Assembly: GCF_022012305.1 (NCBI RefSeq)
Contig: NZ_JAKLTM010000003.1
Span: 496,001 to 560,000, forward strand
Length of the DNA stretch: 64,000 nucleotides
Source of the DNA: Ramlibacter paludis
GTDB lineage: Bacteria; Pseudomonadota; Gammaproteobacteria; Burkholderiales; Burkholderiaceae_C
Direction of reading: 5' to 3'
The notes under the pieces were generated by a model. That model did no database searches, was not told where the DNA came from, and was given only the letters and a program-made list of their open reading frames with translations. The position numbers and the translations under genes are program-made. Position 1 is the stretch's first letter; each line of letters starts with the position of its first letter. Shown here piece by piece: positions 46,194 through 55,050 of this stretch.

Positions 46194-47291
46194 ATGTCCA
46201 GCCGCGCCGCCGCCACCGACCTTCGTCCCATCCGGCTGCTCTGCGTCGAGGACAACCCCGACGATGTCGAGCTGATGAGCATCGCGCTCGAGCGGGCCGA
46301 CCCGTCGCGGCGCTACGAGCTGCACCGCGTCGACAACGCCGCCAGCTTCGTCGAGGCCCTGCAGGGCAGCTACGACGTCATCCTGTGCGACTTCAACCTG
46401 CCGCGCTTCTCGCCCTATGCGGCGCTGCAGATCCTGGTGACCCGCCGCAGCGGCATTCCGCTGATCGTCCTGACGCGCGCCATCGGCGAGGAAGCCGCGG
46501 TGCACGTGCTGCGCTGCGGCGCCAAGGACTACCTCACCAAGGACAAGCTGGGCACCCTGCCCCAGATCATCGGCCGGGTGCTGGAGGAAAGGCGCCGGGC
46601 CGAGGAGAAGGAGCGCGTCGACGCCGAACTGCAGGCGGCCTACGCGCGGCTGAAGGAGCTGTCGGCGCGCTTCGTGCTGGCCCAGGAGCGCGAGCGGTCC
46701 CTGATCTCGCGCGAGCTGCACGACCAGCTCGGGCAGACGCTGACGGCGGTGGTGATCCACCTGCACGCGGCGCAGCGCGCCCCCGAGCCCGAAGCCGCCA
46801 CCCGCCACAGCGACACCGCCGCGGAACTGGTGAACGGCGCGCTGCAGCAATTGAAGACGCTTTCGTTCTCGCTGCGGCCCGCGCAGCTCGACCTGCTGGG
46901 CCTGGTGCCGGCGGTGCAATCCGCGATGCAGCGCATCGCCGAACCGGCCGGCCTGGACTGGGAGGTAACCACACGCGGGGAGGAGCCGAAGACACTGGAG
47001 GAGAATGCGGCGGTGGCCGTGCGGCTGGTGCAGGAAGCCCTGACCAACACCGTGCGGCATGCCGACGCCTCGCGGGTGCGCGTGCGCCTGCGGTTCCTGC
47101 CGGACAAGCGGATCAGCGTGCTGATGCTGGACGACGGAACCGGCTTCGACAAGGCCGAGGTGCTCAACGGCGTGCAGAGCGAGAGGAACATTGGCTTGTA
47201 CGGCATGATCGAAAGAACGGAACTCGCCGGCGGCCGGCTGCACATCCGCACCGCGCCGGGCCGCGGCGTCGCGGTGCGGGCACTGGTCTGA
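46194..47291 (+). CDS. Histidine kinase with N-terminal receiver domain (NarL-system type)
   Basis: A 365-residue cytosolic signalling protein with reversed order: receiver domain at about 13-130 (LLCVEDNPDD, phospho-acceptor Asp66 in VILCDFNLP, GAKDYLTKD), a helical linker, a HisKA_3 dimerisation domain (LISRELHDQLGQTLTAVVIH, His176) and a HATPase domain (RLVQEALTNTVRHADASRV, DDGTGFD, GLYGMIERTELAGGRL). It has no membrane segment, so its input must come through the receiver. The LuxR-type regulator follows after 22 bases and is its likely partner. Confidence 0.92.
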   Translation: MSSRAAATDLRPIRLLCVEDNPDDVELMSIALERADPSRRYELHRVDNAASFVEALQGSYDVILCDFNLPRFSPYAALQILVTRRSGIPLIVLTRAIGEEAAVHVLRCGAKDYLTKDKLGTLPQIIGRVLEERRRAEEKERVDAELQAAYARLKELSARFVLAQERERSLISRELHDQLGQTLTAVVIHLHAAQRAPEPEAATRHSDTAAELVNGALQQLKTLSFSLRPAQLDLLGLVPAVQSAMQRIAEPAGLDWEVTTRGEEPKTLEENAAVAVRLVQEALTNTVRHADASRVRVRLRFLPDKRISVLMLDDGTGFDKAEVLNGVQSERNIGLYGMIERTELAGGRLHIRTAPGRGVAVRALV

Positions 47292-47313
47292 AGACGGGGA
47301 GGAACAACTCGAA

Positions 47314-47964
47314 ATGGCGCAGAACACGAATACGGGGGGCCGCATCCAGGTGGTGCTGGCGGACGACCACGACCTGGTGCGATCGGGCATCAAGGCCTTG
47401 CTGTCGACGGTGGAAGGCGTCCAGGTCATCGCCGAGGCGCGCAACGGCAACGAGCTGCTGCAGCTGCTGGAGACGGTGAAGCCCGACGTGGTGATGACCG
47501 ACATCTCCATGCCCGGCATGGACGGCATCACCGCCATCGCCGAAATCCACAGCCGCTATCCCGAGGTGCGGGTGGTGGTGCTGTCGATGTACGACACCGT
47601 CGATTTCGTCAAGCGCGCGGTGGCCAACGGCGCCTGCGGCTACCTGATGAAGGACGCGCCGCCCTTCGAGCTCGAACAAGCCCTGCGCAGCGTGATGGCC
47701 ACCGGCAGCTACTTCAGCGCCGCGGTGGCGCAGCGCCTGCTGCAGCCCTCCGAGCCGACGGTGGACGACGAACTCACGGTGCGGCAGGTCGAGATCCTGA
47801 CGCTGATCGCGCAAGGCAAGTCGGCCAAGGAAATCGCCTTCGAGCTCGGCCTGAGCCCGAAGACGGTGGACGTGCACCGGGCGCGGATCATGGAGCGGCT
47901 GCGCCTGAACGACATCGCCAGCCTCACGCGCTATGCCGTGCGCAAGGGGCTGGTGAAGGCCTAG
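47314..47964 (+). CDS. LuxR/NarL-family response regulator
   Basis: A 216-residue regulator. Receiver domain at about 11-130 (VVLADDHDLVRSGIKALLS, Asp63 in VVMTDISMPGMDG, YLMKDAPP) and a LuxR-type HTH at about 150-216 (LTVRQVEILTLIAQGKSAKE, LGLSPKTVDVHRARIMERL). GGAGG precedes the ATG. It shares its stop region with the convergent dehydrogenase gene (CTAG, 47961-47964). Targets are unknown. Confidence 0.95.
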   Translation: MAQNTNTGGRIQVVLADDHDLVRSGIKALLSTVEGVQVIAEARNGNELLQLLETVKPDVVMTDISMPGMDGITAIAEIHSRYPEVRVVVLSMYDTVDFVKRAVANGACGYLMKDAPPFELEQALRSVMATGSYFSAAVAQRLLQPSEPTVDDELTVRQVEILTLIAQGKSAKEIAFELGLSPKTVDVHRARIMERLRLNDIASLTRYAVRKGLVKA

Positions 47965-49082
47965 GGCCGCACGCGAACCAGCTTGCCGTTCGCTTCGTCG
48001 GTGAGGATGTACAGCAGCCCGTCCGGCCCCTGCCGCACATCCCGCACCCGCCCCACCCCTTCCAGCAGGCGCTGCTCCCGGCGCACCTTCCCGTCGGCCA
48101 GCTCGATGCGGTCCAGGTAGCCGAACTTCAGCGAACCCACGAACAGGCTGCCCTGCCACGCGGCGCCATAGCGGTCGCTGGACAGGAAGGCCATGCCCGA
48201 AGGCGCGATCGAAGGCACCCAGTAGTGCAGCGGCTGCTCCATGCCTTCCTTCGCGGTGATGCCCGCGCCTATGGGGCCGCCGCCATAGTTCTCGCCATAG
48301 GTGATGACGGGCCAGCCGTAGTTGCGGCCGGCGCGCGGCTGGTTGATCTCGTCGCCGCCCTGCGGCCCATGCTCGTGCATCCACAGGCTGCCGTCCGGCG
48401 CCAGCGTCGCGCCCTGGCCGTTGCGGTGGCCGTAGCTCCAGATCTCGGGCAGCGCCCCGGTGCGGCCGACGAAGGGGTTGTCGCGCGGCACGCTGCCGTC
48501 CTTGGCCACGCGCACGACCTTGCCGTGGTGGTTGTCCAGGCGCTGCGCATCCTCCTTGCGCGAGAAGCGCTCGCCCAGCGTCATGAACAGGTTGCCATCC
48601 TTGGCCTCGACGATGCGGCAGCCGAAGTGCGCATTGCTGGCCACCTTGGGCTGCTGCCGGAAGATCACCTTCACTTCTTCCAGCCGGCGGTTGTCGCCCG
48701 CCAGCCGGGCCCGCGCCAGCGCGGTGCTGTTGCCGCCCTCGCCCGGCTCGGAAAAGCAGAAGAAGAGCGTGCGGTTCTGCGCGAAGCCCGAATCCAGCAC
48801 GACGTCCAGCAGGCCGGCCTGCCCGCGCGCCACGACCTCGGGCACGCCGGCCAGCGCCGCCCCGAGCTTGCCGTCGGACTCCACCACGCGCATGCGTCCC
48901 GGGCGTTCGGTGACCAGGTAGCGGCCCTCGGGCAGGAAGGCCAGGGCCCAGGGATGGTCCAGGCCGTCGGCGACCGTCTCGGCGCGGACCGACTGGGCGG
49001 CCACCGGCTGGACGGCAAAAGCTGCGAGAATGCCGGTGGACCAGAGCGCGGCCAGCCGGCGAAAGATTCGGTGCTGCGACAT
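47961..49082 (-). CDS. PQQ-type soluble sugar dehydrogenase (glucose/sorbosone dehydrogenase family)
   Basis: A 373-residue periplasmic six-bladed beta-propeller. MSQHRIFRRLAALWSTGILA is the start of a signal peptide ending near PVAAQ. Motifs: GLDHPWALAFLPEGRYLVTE, SNAHFGCRIVEA, YGHRNGQGATLAPDGSLWMH, HGPQGGDEINQPRAGRNYGW and RVRDVRQGPDGLLYIL. This is the Aldose sugar dehydrogenase (YliI/Asd) type, oxidising sugars with PQQ. ATG 49082 is preferred over upstream ATG 49169, which lacks a signal peptide. Confidence 0.9.
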   Translation of the reverse strand: MSQHRIFRRLAALWSTGILAAFAVQPVAAQSVRAETVADGLDHPWALAFLPEGRYLVTERPGRMRVVESDGKLGAALAGVPEVVARGQAGLLDVVLDSGFAQNRTLFFCFSEPGEGGNSTALARARLAGDNRRLEEVKVIFRQQPKVASNAHFGCRIVEAKDGNLFMTLGERFSRKEDAQRLDNHHGKVVRVAKDGSVPRDNPFVGRTGALPEIWSYGHRNGQGATLAPDGSLWMHEHGPQGGDEINQPRAGRNYGWPVITYGENYGGGPIGAGITAKEGMEQPLHYWVPSIAPSGMAFLSSDRYGAAWQGSLFVGSLKFGYLDRIELADGKVRREQRLLEGVGRVRDVRQGPDGLLYILTDEANGKLVRVRP

Positions 49083-49136
49083 GTCGGAGATCCCGGGAAT
49101 GTTGGCGACACGCCATTGTTCCCGTGACTGGCCTCC

Positions 49137-49165
49137 TTGGGGGCCCGTTGGAAATCCGATACAAA
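49137..49165 (+). promoter_or_regulatory. Candidate promoter upstream of the NlpC/P60 gene
   Basis: TTGGGG (49137-49142), a 17-base spacer and TACAAA (49160-49165). A second pair, TTGACT (49192-49197) and TAACCT (49216-49221), 18 bases apart, lies nearer and would give a leaderless or nearly leaderless mRNA from ATG 49230. Which is used cannot be told from sequence. Confidence 0.35.
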
Positions 49166-49229
49166 TCAAGAACTTGGAATGCTTTCTTCGCTTGACTTCT
49201 GGCTTGGCCAGCGGCTAACCTCAGCCTTC

Positions 49230-49814
49230 ATGAAGACTTGGCTGAGCTTGATCCTGCTGGCAGCGGCAGGCGCCCACGCGGCGCCGCCGACCTCGGCCGA
49301 GGACGACATCGGCCGCTTCATGGCGGAAAAGAAGCTGGTCGAGCGCATCGACCAGGTGCGCGTGACCGTCGGCGAGAAGGTCAGCGCCGGCGCCAACACC
49401 GTGGCCCTCAAGACGTCCGAACTCGTGGTCAACGCCATGGGTTTCCTCGGCGTGCCTTACCGGCGCGGCGGCAGCAATGCCGACGGCTTCGACTGCAGCG
49501 GCTTCGTGCGCGCGATGTACGAGCAGACCGTGGGCCTGATGCTGCCGCGGCGCGCCAACGAACAGGCCGCGGCCACGCAGAAGATCGAACGGCAGGACCT
49601 GCAGCCCGGCGACCTGGTGTTCTTCAACACCATGCGCAAGGCCTTCAGCCACGTGGGCATCTACGTCGGCGACAACAAGTTCATCCACTCGCCCAAGCCC
49701 GGCGCCCAGGTGCGCGTCGAGGACATGGGCGTCGCCTACTGGAAGACGCGCTTCGACGGCGCGCGGCGCGTGCTTGATGGCGCGCAGCCCGCGCAGCAGC
49801 CGACCCAGCCCTGA
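49230..49814 (+). CDS. NlpC/P60 (C40) family peptidase
   Basis: A 194-residue exported cell-wall hydrolase. MKTWLSLILLAAAGAHA is a signal peptide. After a short helical stretch, the papain-like C40 domain has Cys89 in NADGFDCSGFVRAMYEQ, His141 in AFSHVGIYVGDNK and His153 in KFIHSP. It likely cuts gamma-D-Glu-diamino acid bonds in peptidoglycan peptides. An upstream ATG (49179) is possible but would bury the signal peptide. Confidence 0.93.
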   Translation: MKTWLSLILLAAAGAHAAPPTSAEDDIGRFMAEKKLVERIDQVRVTVGEKVSAGANTVALKTSELVVNAMGFLGVPYRRGGSNADGFDCSGFVRAMYEQTVGLMLPRRANEQAAATQKIERQDLQPGDLVFFNTMRKAFSHVGIYVGDNKFIHSPKPGAQVRVEDMGVAYWKTRFDGARRVLDGAQPAQQPTQP

Positions 49815-49925
49815 GCGCACCCGCGCTTCACAAGTTCCCTTTGGTACATCCGTGAATACGCGCGGTGCGGGAAATCCGCGCCCGCCTTACCATCCCGCCG
49901 GCTTACCAACGAAGGAGAGCAAGGG

Positions 49926-50426
49926 ATGGCGAAACTCCATGTCAACGGCGCAGTGCGCGACCACGATGCGGAGGGTGACACGCCCCTGCTGTGGGTCCTG
50001 CGCGAGCAACTGGGCCTGACCGGCACCAAGTACGGCTGTGGCATCGCGGCCTGCGGCGCCTGCACCGTGCACATCGACGGCGTTCCCACGCGCAGCTGCG
50101 TGCGGCCCGTGTCCACCGTAGGCCCCACCGAGAAGATCGTCACCATCGAGGGCCTGTCCCCCAATGGTTCGCATCCAATCCAGCGCGCCTGGGTGCAGCT
50201 GGACGTGCCGCAGTGCGGCTACTGCCAGTGCGGCATGGTGATGGCCGCCGCCGCGCTGCTGGCCGCCAAGCCGCGTCCCACCGACGCGGACATCGACGAT
50301 GCGATGAGCAACATCTGCCGCTGCGGCACCTACAACCGGGTGCGGGCCGCCATCAAGGCGGCCGCCAGCGGCGACCTCAAGAGCGCGGGCCTGGCCATCC
50401 AGCACACCGACGGGAGCACGACATGA
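49926..50426 (+). CDS. iorA: (2Fe-2S) subunit of molybdenum hydroxylase, IorA type
   Basis: A 166-residue electron-transfer subunit of the xanthine oxidase family. The plant-ferredoxin type cluster uses Cys38, Cys43, Cys46 and Cys58 ([17 protein letters not shown]); the second cluster uses Cys97, Cys100, Cys131 and Cys133 ([20 protein letters not shown]). No signal peptide is present, so it would be co-exported with the Tat-bearing large subunit. GGAGAG precedes the ATG. The stop overlaps the large subunit (ATGA). The symbol is by family; isoquinoline is not shown to be the substrate. Confidence 0.93.
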   Translation: MAKLHVNGAVRDHDAEGDTPLLWVLREQLGLTGTKYGCGIAACGACTVHIDGVPTRSCVRPVSTVGPTEKIVTIEGLSPNGSHPIQRAWVQLDVPQCGYCQCGMVMAAAALLAAKPRPTDADIDDAMSNICRCGTYNRVRAAIKAAASGDLKSAGLAIQHTDGSTT

Positions 50427-52591
50427 GCGCAGTCCTCGACAGACGCGGCTTCCTGAAGGTTTCCGCTGCCGGCGGGCTGGTGGTCGGGTTCCACATTCCG
50501 TTTGCCGCGGCGCAGGCCGTTTCGCCCGAAATCAACGCCTGGGTTGTCGTCAAGCCCGACGACACCGTCGTGATCCGCATCGCCCGTTCCGAGATGGGGC
50601 AAGGCAGCCTGACCGGCCTGGCGCAGCTGGTGGCCGAGGAACTGGAGTGCAACTGGGCCAAGGTCACCACCGAGTACCCGACGCCCGGCGAGAACCTCGC
50701 GCGCAAGCGCGTCTGGGGCAACTTCTCCACCGGCGGCAGCCGCGGCATCCGCGAGTCGCACGACTACGTGCGCAAGGGCGGCGCCACGGCCCGCATGATG
50801 CTGGTGCAGGCGGCCGCCAACGAATGGAAGGTGCCGGTGGCCGAATGCCGCGTGGCCAACAGCGTGGTGACGCACACGCCCAGCGGTCGCACGCTCGGGT
50901 ATGGCCACCTCGCCGCCGCGGCCGCGAAGCTGGAGCCGCCGGCGCAGGTCACGCTGAAGGACCCCAAGGACTGGAAGCTGGTCGGCAAGCGCGTCGCGCG
51001 CCTGGACACCGTCGACAAGGTGACGGGCAAGCAGGTCTACGGCGCCGACCTGAAGATGCCCGGCCTGCTGAATGCCGCCATCAAGGACTGCCCGGTCTTC
51101 GGCGGCAAGGTCAAGAGCTTTAACGCCGCGGCCATCGCATCGCGCCCCGGGGTGAAGAAGGTCGTGCCGGTCGGCGACAGCGCCGTTGCCGTCGTGGCCG
51201 ACACCTGGTGGCGCGCCAAGACGGCGCTGGATGCACTGCCCATCGAATGGGACCTGGGGCCCAACGCCAAGGAGTCGAGTGCGACCGTCGCGGCCATGCT
51301 GAAGGCGGGTCTCGATGCGCCCGAGGCCGCCGTCGGCAACTCCAACGGCGACGCCAGGGCCGCCCTCGCCTCGGCAGCGCGCGTGATCGAAGCGGTCTAC
51401 GCCTATCCGCACCAGAACCACGCGACCATGGAGCCCATGAACGCGACGGCGCGCTGGACGCCGCAGCGCTGCGAGGTCTGGACGCCCACGCAGAACGGCG
51501 AGGCCGCCCTCGCCGCGGCATCCGAAGCGGCGGGCCTGCCGCCGGCGCAGTGCGAGGTCTACAAGTTGCACCTCGGGGGCGGCTTCGGCCGACGCGGCGC
51601 GGTGCACGACTGGGTGCGGCAGGCCGTGGAGATCGCCAAGGCGATGCCCGGCACGCCGGTGAAGCTGCTGTGGACGCGCGAAGAGGACATGCTGCACGGC
51701 CGCTACCACCCCATCACGCAGTGCAAGCTGCGCGCCGGCATCGATGCGCAGGGCAACGTGACCGCCCTGCACATGCGCATCTCGGGGCAGTCGATCCTGG
51801 CCGGCGTCTCGCCGCAAAGCATCCAGAACGGCAAGGACCCGGTGGTGTTCCAGGGCCTCAATCCGCCCGGGCCCGAGGCCTCGATCGGCTACGGCTTCGC
51901 CAACCTGCTGGTGGACCATGCGATGCGCAACCCGCCGGTGCCGCCGGGCTTCTGGCGCGGCGTGAACCTGAACCAGAACACGATCTACCTGGAGTGCTTC
52001 ATCGACGAGGTGGCCCATGCGCTGAACCAGGATCCGCTCGCGCTGCGCCGCAAGCTGATGGCGAACCATCCGAAGCACCTCGCCGTGCTGAATGCCGTGG
52101 CCGAGCGCGCGGGCTGGGGCAAGCCGGTTCCGGACGTCGGCGGGCAGAAGGTCTACCGCGGCCTGGCGCAGACCATGGGCTTCGGCAGCTACGTCGCAGC
52201 CTGCGCCGAGGTGTCGGTGGACCGGGAGGGCGAGCTGAAGGTGCACCGCATCGTCGCCGCCACCGACCCCGGCTACGCGGTGAACCCGCAGCAGATCGAG
52301 GCGCAGGTGGAAGGCTCCTTCGCCTATGGCCTGTCGGCGGCGCTGTTCGGCGAATGCACGCTGAAGGACGGCCGCATCGAGCAGGACAACTTCAGCACCT
52401 ACCCGGTGGTGCAGATGCGGCACATGCCCAAGGTGGAGACGGTGCTGGTGCCCAGCGGCGGCTTCTGGGGCGGGGTGGGCGAGCCGACCATTGCGGTGGC
52501 GGCGCCGGCGGTGCTGAACGCGGTGTTCGCGGCAACCGGCAAGCGCATCCGCGACCTGCCGCTGCGGCACCACAGCCTCAAACGCGCCTGA
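50423..52591 (+). CDS. iorB: Molybdopterin-binding subunit of xanthine oxidase family hydroxylase, IorB type
   Basis: A 722-residue large subunit. The N-terminus has a twin-arginine signal ([19 protein letters not shown]), so the enzyme is periplasmic. Molybdopterin-binding segments include [55 protein letters not shown] and [20 protein letters not shown] (the last with the active-site Glu). Members hydroxylate aldehydes or N-heterocycles and pass electrons to a c-type cytochrome. The next gene, 7 bases on, is soxX, which encodes such a cytochrome. The substrate is unknown. Confidence 0.92.
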   Translation: MSAVLDRRGFLKVSAAGGLVVGFHIPFAAAQAVSPEINAWVVVKPDDTVVIRIARSEMGQGSLTGLAQLVAEELECNWAKVTTEYPTPGENLARKRVWGNFSTGGSRGIRESHDYVRKGGATARMMLVQAAANEWKVPVAECRVANSVVTHTPSGRTLGYGHLAAAAAKLEPPAQVTLKDPKDWKLVGKRVARLDTVDKVTGKQVYGADLKMPGLLNAAIKDCPVFGGKVKSFNAAAIASRPGVKKVVPVGDSAVAVVADTWWRAKTALDALPIEWDLGPNAKESSATVAAMLKAGLDAPEAAVGNSNGDARAALASAARVIEAVYAYPHQNHATMEPMNATARWTPQRCEVWTPTQNGEAALAAASEAAGLPPAQCEVYKLHLGGGFGRRGAVHDWVRQAVEIAKAMPGTPVKLLWTREEDMLHGRYHPITQCKLRAGIDAQGNVTALHMRISGQSILAGVSPQSIQNGKDPVVFQGLNPPGPEASIGYGFANLLVDHAMRNPPVPPGFWRGVNLNQNTIYLECFIDEVAHALNQDPLALRRKLMANHPKHLAVLNAVAERAGWGKPVPDVGGQKVYRGLAQTMGFGSYVAACAEVSVDREGELKVHRIVAATDPGYAVNPQQIEAQVEGSFAYGLSAALFGECTLKDGRIEQDNFSTYPVVQMRHMPKVETVLVPSGGFWGGVGEPTIAVAAPAVLNAVFAATGKRIRDLPLRHHSLKRA

Positions 52592-52598
52592 ACGCGGC

Positions 52599-53027
52599 AT
52601 GCGCTGGGCGGTGCTGGTGCTGTGGGCCGGCTGCGTGACGGCGCGGGCGGAGCCCGTGGTGCCCTATGTCGTCGAGGGCGATGCGATCGCGCAGCCGCTC
52701 GCGGGCCTGCGCGGCGACCCGACCCGCGGCCGCGCGCTGGCGGCCAGCCGCCCCGGCCTCTGCCTCCTGTGCCACACGGCGCCACTGCCCGAGGAACGCT
52801 TCCAGGGCAACCTGGCGCCCGACCTCGCGGGCGCCGGTGCGCGCTACAGCGCCGGCCAGCTGCGGCTGCGCGTCGTCGACGCGCGGCGGCTGAATCCGCA
52901 ATCGCTGATGCCGCCCTTCCATGCCCTGCCCTCCGCCGCGCGCGTTGGCGCTGCCTGGACGGGCCAGCCCATCTTCTCGGCGCAGCAGGTCGAGGACGTG
53001 GTCGCCTGGCTGGCCAGCTTGCGCTAG
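52599..53027 (+). CDS. soxX: Sulfur oxidation c-type cytochrome SoxX
   Basis: A 142-residue monohaem cytochrome. A signal peptide (MRWAVLVLWAGCVTARAEP) is followed by haem motif CLLCH (Cys55, Cys58, His59) and Met104 in QSLMPPFHAL, the likely sixth ligand. LAPDLAGAGARYSAGQLRLR and the order with soxYZA support SoxX, the electron-accepting subunit of SoxXA. It has no evident ribosome binding site and depends on coupling with iorB. Confidence 0.85.
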   Translation: MRWAVLVLWAGCVTARAEPVVPYVVEGDAIAQPLAGLRGDPTRGRALAASRPGLCLLCHTAPLPEERFQGNLAPDLAGAGARYSAGQLRLRVVDARRLNPQSLMPPFHALPSAARVGAAWTGQPIFSAQQVEDVVAWLASLR

Positions 53028-53036
53028 GCTGCGGGC

Positions 53037-53483
53037 ATGGCATCCACGCGGCGACATCTCCTGCAAGCCGGCGCGGCCCTGGCGGCGCAGGTGGTCGTGC
53101 GCCCCGCGGCGGCGCAGGACACCGGCGAGCTGGCCGCGGCCGTCGCGCGCTTTGCCGGCGGCCGGCCGGTGCAGGCGGGCCGCGTGCAGCTCGAGATCGC
53201 CGCGCTGGTGGACAACGGCAACGTGGTGCCCATGCGCGTCGCCGTCGCGAGCCCGATGACGGCCGCCGACCACGTGCAGGAGATCGCCGTCTTCAACGAG
53301 AAGAATCCGCAGCGCGAAGTGGCGCGCTACACCCTCGGCCCCCGCAGCGGCAAGGCGGAGGTTGCCACCCGCATACGGCTTGCCACCAGCCAGCAGCTGG
53401 TGGCCCTGGCGCGCATGAACGACGGCAGCGTCTGGTCGCACACGGTCGACGTGATCGTGGTGCTGGCCGCCTGCATCGAATGA
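53037..53483 (+). CDS. soxY: Thiosulfate-carrier protein SoxY with variant C-terminus
   Basis: A 148-residue periplasmic protein with twin-arginine signal (TRRHLLQAGAALAAQVVV). The mature part is a SoxY immunoglobulin-like fold (VDNGNVVPMRVAVASPMTAA, IAVFNEKNPQREVARYTLG, TRIRLATSQQLVALARMNDG). The swinging arm of normal SoxY ends GGCGG, whose Cys carries the sulfur; here the end is VVLAACIE, with Cys146 at the same distance from the end but without the glycines. Whether it still carries sulfur cannot be told. Confidence 0.85.
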   Translation: MASTRRHLLQAGAALAAQVVVRPAAAQDTGELAAAVARFAGGRPVQAGRVQLEIAALVDNGNVVPMRVAVASPMTAADHVQEIAVFNEKNPQREVARYTLGPRSGKAEVATRIRLATSQQLVALARMNDGSVWSHTVDVIVVLAACIE

Positions 53484-53493
53484 GGCGGCGAGC

Positions 53494-53814
53494 ATGGCGC
53501 GCACGCTGATCCAGGTCCCGTCCACCGCCACCCGCGGCCAGGCGATCGAGCTGCGCGTGCTGATCGCGCACCCGATGGAGACCGGCTACCGGCCCGGCGC
53601 CGACGGCCGGGTGCTGCCGCGCGACATCCTGCGCAGGTTCGCTTGCCGCTACAACGGCGAGACCGTGTTCACGGCGGAGTTCTATCCCGCCATTGCGGCG
53701 AATCCCTACCTGGCCTTCCACACGCTGGCCACGGAGAGCGGCACGCTGGAATTCGAATGGACCGGCGACAACGGCTTCGCGCAGGTGGAGCGGCGCACGC
53801 TGCAGGTGACGTGA
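53494..53814 (+). CDS. soxZ: Thiosulfate oxidation carrier complex protein SoxZ
   Basis: A 106-residue partner of SoxY with the SoxZ pattern (RGQAIELRVLIAHPMETGYR, then LPRDILRRFACRYNGETVF, and EFEWTGDNGFAQVERRTLQV). It has no signal peptide, as usual, since it is co-exported with SoxY through Tat. It follows soxY by 10 bases and overlaps soxA (GTGA). Confidence 0.9.
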   Translation: MARTLIQVPSTATRGQAIELRVLIAHPMETGYRPGADGRVLPRDILRRFACRYNGETVFTAEFYPAIAANPYLAFHTLATESGTLEFEWTGDNGFAQVERRTLQVT

Positions 53815-54563
53815 GGCGGCTGCTCGTTTCCCTCGTGGCCGCCTTGCTCCTGGGCTGCGCCGCGGCACCCGTGCAGGATGCGCGGCGCTCGGGCTTCGCC
53901 GACATGGGCGCGTCCACGCAGGCCATGCAGCGCGACGACGCGATGAATCCCGCCCTGCTGTGGGTGCGCGAAGGCGAGCAGCTGTGGCGCGCGGGCGCGC
54001 GCTCCTGCGCGAGCTGCCACGGCGAGCCGCAGGCGCTGCGCGGCGTCGCCGCCCGCTATCCGGCGTGGGACGAGAAGCTGGCGCGTCCGGTCAACCTGGG
54101 CGGCCGCATCAACCTGTGCCGCGAGCGGCACCAGGGCGAGCGGCCGTGGCAGCGCGAAGACGATGCGCTGCTCGCGCTGGAAAGCCTGGTGGGAATGCAG
54201 TCGCGCGGACTGCCGATCACGCCGGCTGGCGACGCGCGCCTGGCGGCCTTTCGCGAACGTGGCGCGGCCCTCTTCCGCCAGCGCATGGGGCAGCTGGACC
54301 TGTCCTGCGCGCAATGCCACGACGAACGGGCGGGCGGCAAGCTGGGCGCGGCGCTCATCCCGCAAGGCCACGCCACCGGCTACCCGATCTACCGCCTCGA
54401 ATGGCAGGCGCTGGGTTCGCTGGAACGGCGCCTGCGCAATTGCATGACCGGCGTGCGCGCCGAGCCCTTCGCGGCCGGATCGTTGGAGATGGCGGAACTG
54501 GAGCTGCACCTGGCCGCCCGCGCGATGGGCATGCCGTTGGAGACGCCGGCGGTGCGCCCGTAA
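53811..54563 (+). CDS. soxA: Sulfur oxidation c-type cytochrome SoxA (dihaem)
   Basis: A 250-residue cytochrome that with SoxX couples thiosulfate or a related thiol to SoxY. Haem motifs CASCH (66-70) and CAQCH (166-170) make it the dihaem form; Cys211 in LRNCMTGVRAEPF matches the persulfide Cys ligand. GTG 53811 overlaps the soxZ stop. The N-terminus MRRLLVSLVAALLLGCAAAP carries a possible lipobox (LLGC, Cys16), which would anchor it to a membrane, whereas SoxA is usually soluble. Confidence 0.88.
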   Translation: MRRLLVSLVAALLLGCAAAPVQDARRSGFADMGASTQAMQRDDAMNPALLWVREGEQLWRAGARSCASCHGEPQALRGVAARYPAWDEKLARPVNLGGRINLCRERHQGERPWQREDDALLALESLVGMQSRGLPITPAGDARLAAFRERGAALFRQRMGQLDLSCAQCHDERAGGKLGAALIPQGHATGYPIYRLEWQALGSLERRLRNCMTGVRAEPFAAGSLEMAELELHLAARAMGMPLETPAVRP

Positions 54564-54566
54564 GAT
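54537..54566 (+). promoter_or_regulatory. Candidate promoter of the prepilin-like gene
   Basis: TTGGAG (54537-54542), 18 bases, TAAGAT (54561-54566), followed by 6 bases and the ATG at 54573. It lies at the end of soxA. A leaderless start would explain the absence of a ribosome binding site. Confidence 0.3.
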
Positions 54567-54572
54567 CGCGCC

Positions 54573-55049
54573 ATGAAAAGTCCACGGGGATTCACGCTGA
54601 TCGAGCTGATGGTGGTGGTGAGCATCGCGGTGCTGCTGATGCTGGTCACCCTGCCCAACCTCACCGACAAGGCGGTGCGCGAGCAGGTGGCCGAGGCGCT
54701 GCCGCTGGCCGACATCGCCAAGGCGCCCATCGAGCTGGCCTGGCGCGCGAGCCAGCCGCTGCCGGCCGACAACGCAGCGGCCGGCCTGCCCGCGGCCGAC
54801 AAGATCGTCAACCAGCGCGTGGTCTCGGTAACGGTGGCCCAGGGCGCGATCCACATCCTGTTCGGCGGCCGCGCCCACAAGGAGCTGGCGGGCAAGGTGC
54901 TGACCGTGCGGCCCGCCGGCGTGGAGGACGCGCGCATCGTGCCGCTGACCTGGCTGTGCGGCAACACCGCGCCGCCGGACAAGATGATCGCGCTGGGGCA
55001 GAACCGGACGGACCTGCCGTTGAAGTTCCTGCCGGCGAAGTGCCGTTGA
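54573..55049 (+). CDS. Type IV prepilin-like / pseudopilin protein
   Basis: A 158-residue protein with a prepilin signal (SPRGFTLIELMVVVSIAVLL): cleavage between Gly6 and Phe7, methylated Phe, Glu at +5, and the hydrophobic N-terminal helix. Two Cys near the end (TWLCGN and PAKCR) could form the D-region disulfide of pilins. It follows the sox genes by 9 bases but is functionally distinct, and is the only pilin gene in the window. Confidence 0.88.
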   Translation: MKSPRGFTLIELMVVVSIAVLLMLVTLPNLTDKAVREQVAEALPLADIAKAPIELAWRASQPLPADNAAAGLPAADKIVNQRVVSVTVAQGAIHILFGGRAHKELAGKVLTVRPAGVEDARIVPLTWLCGNTAPPDKMIALGQNRTDLPLKFLPAKCR

Positions 55050-55050
55050 T

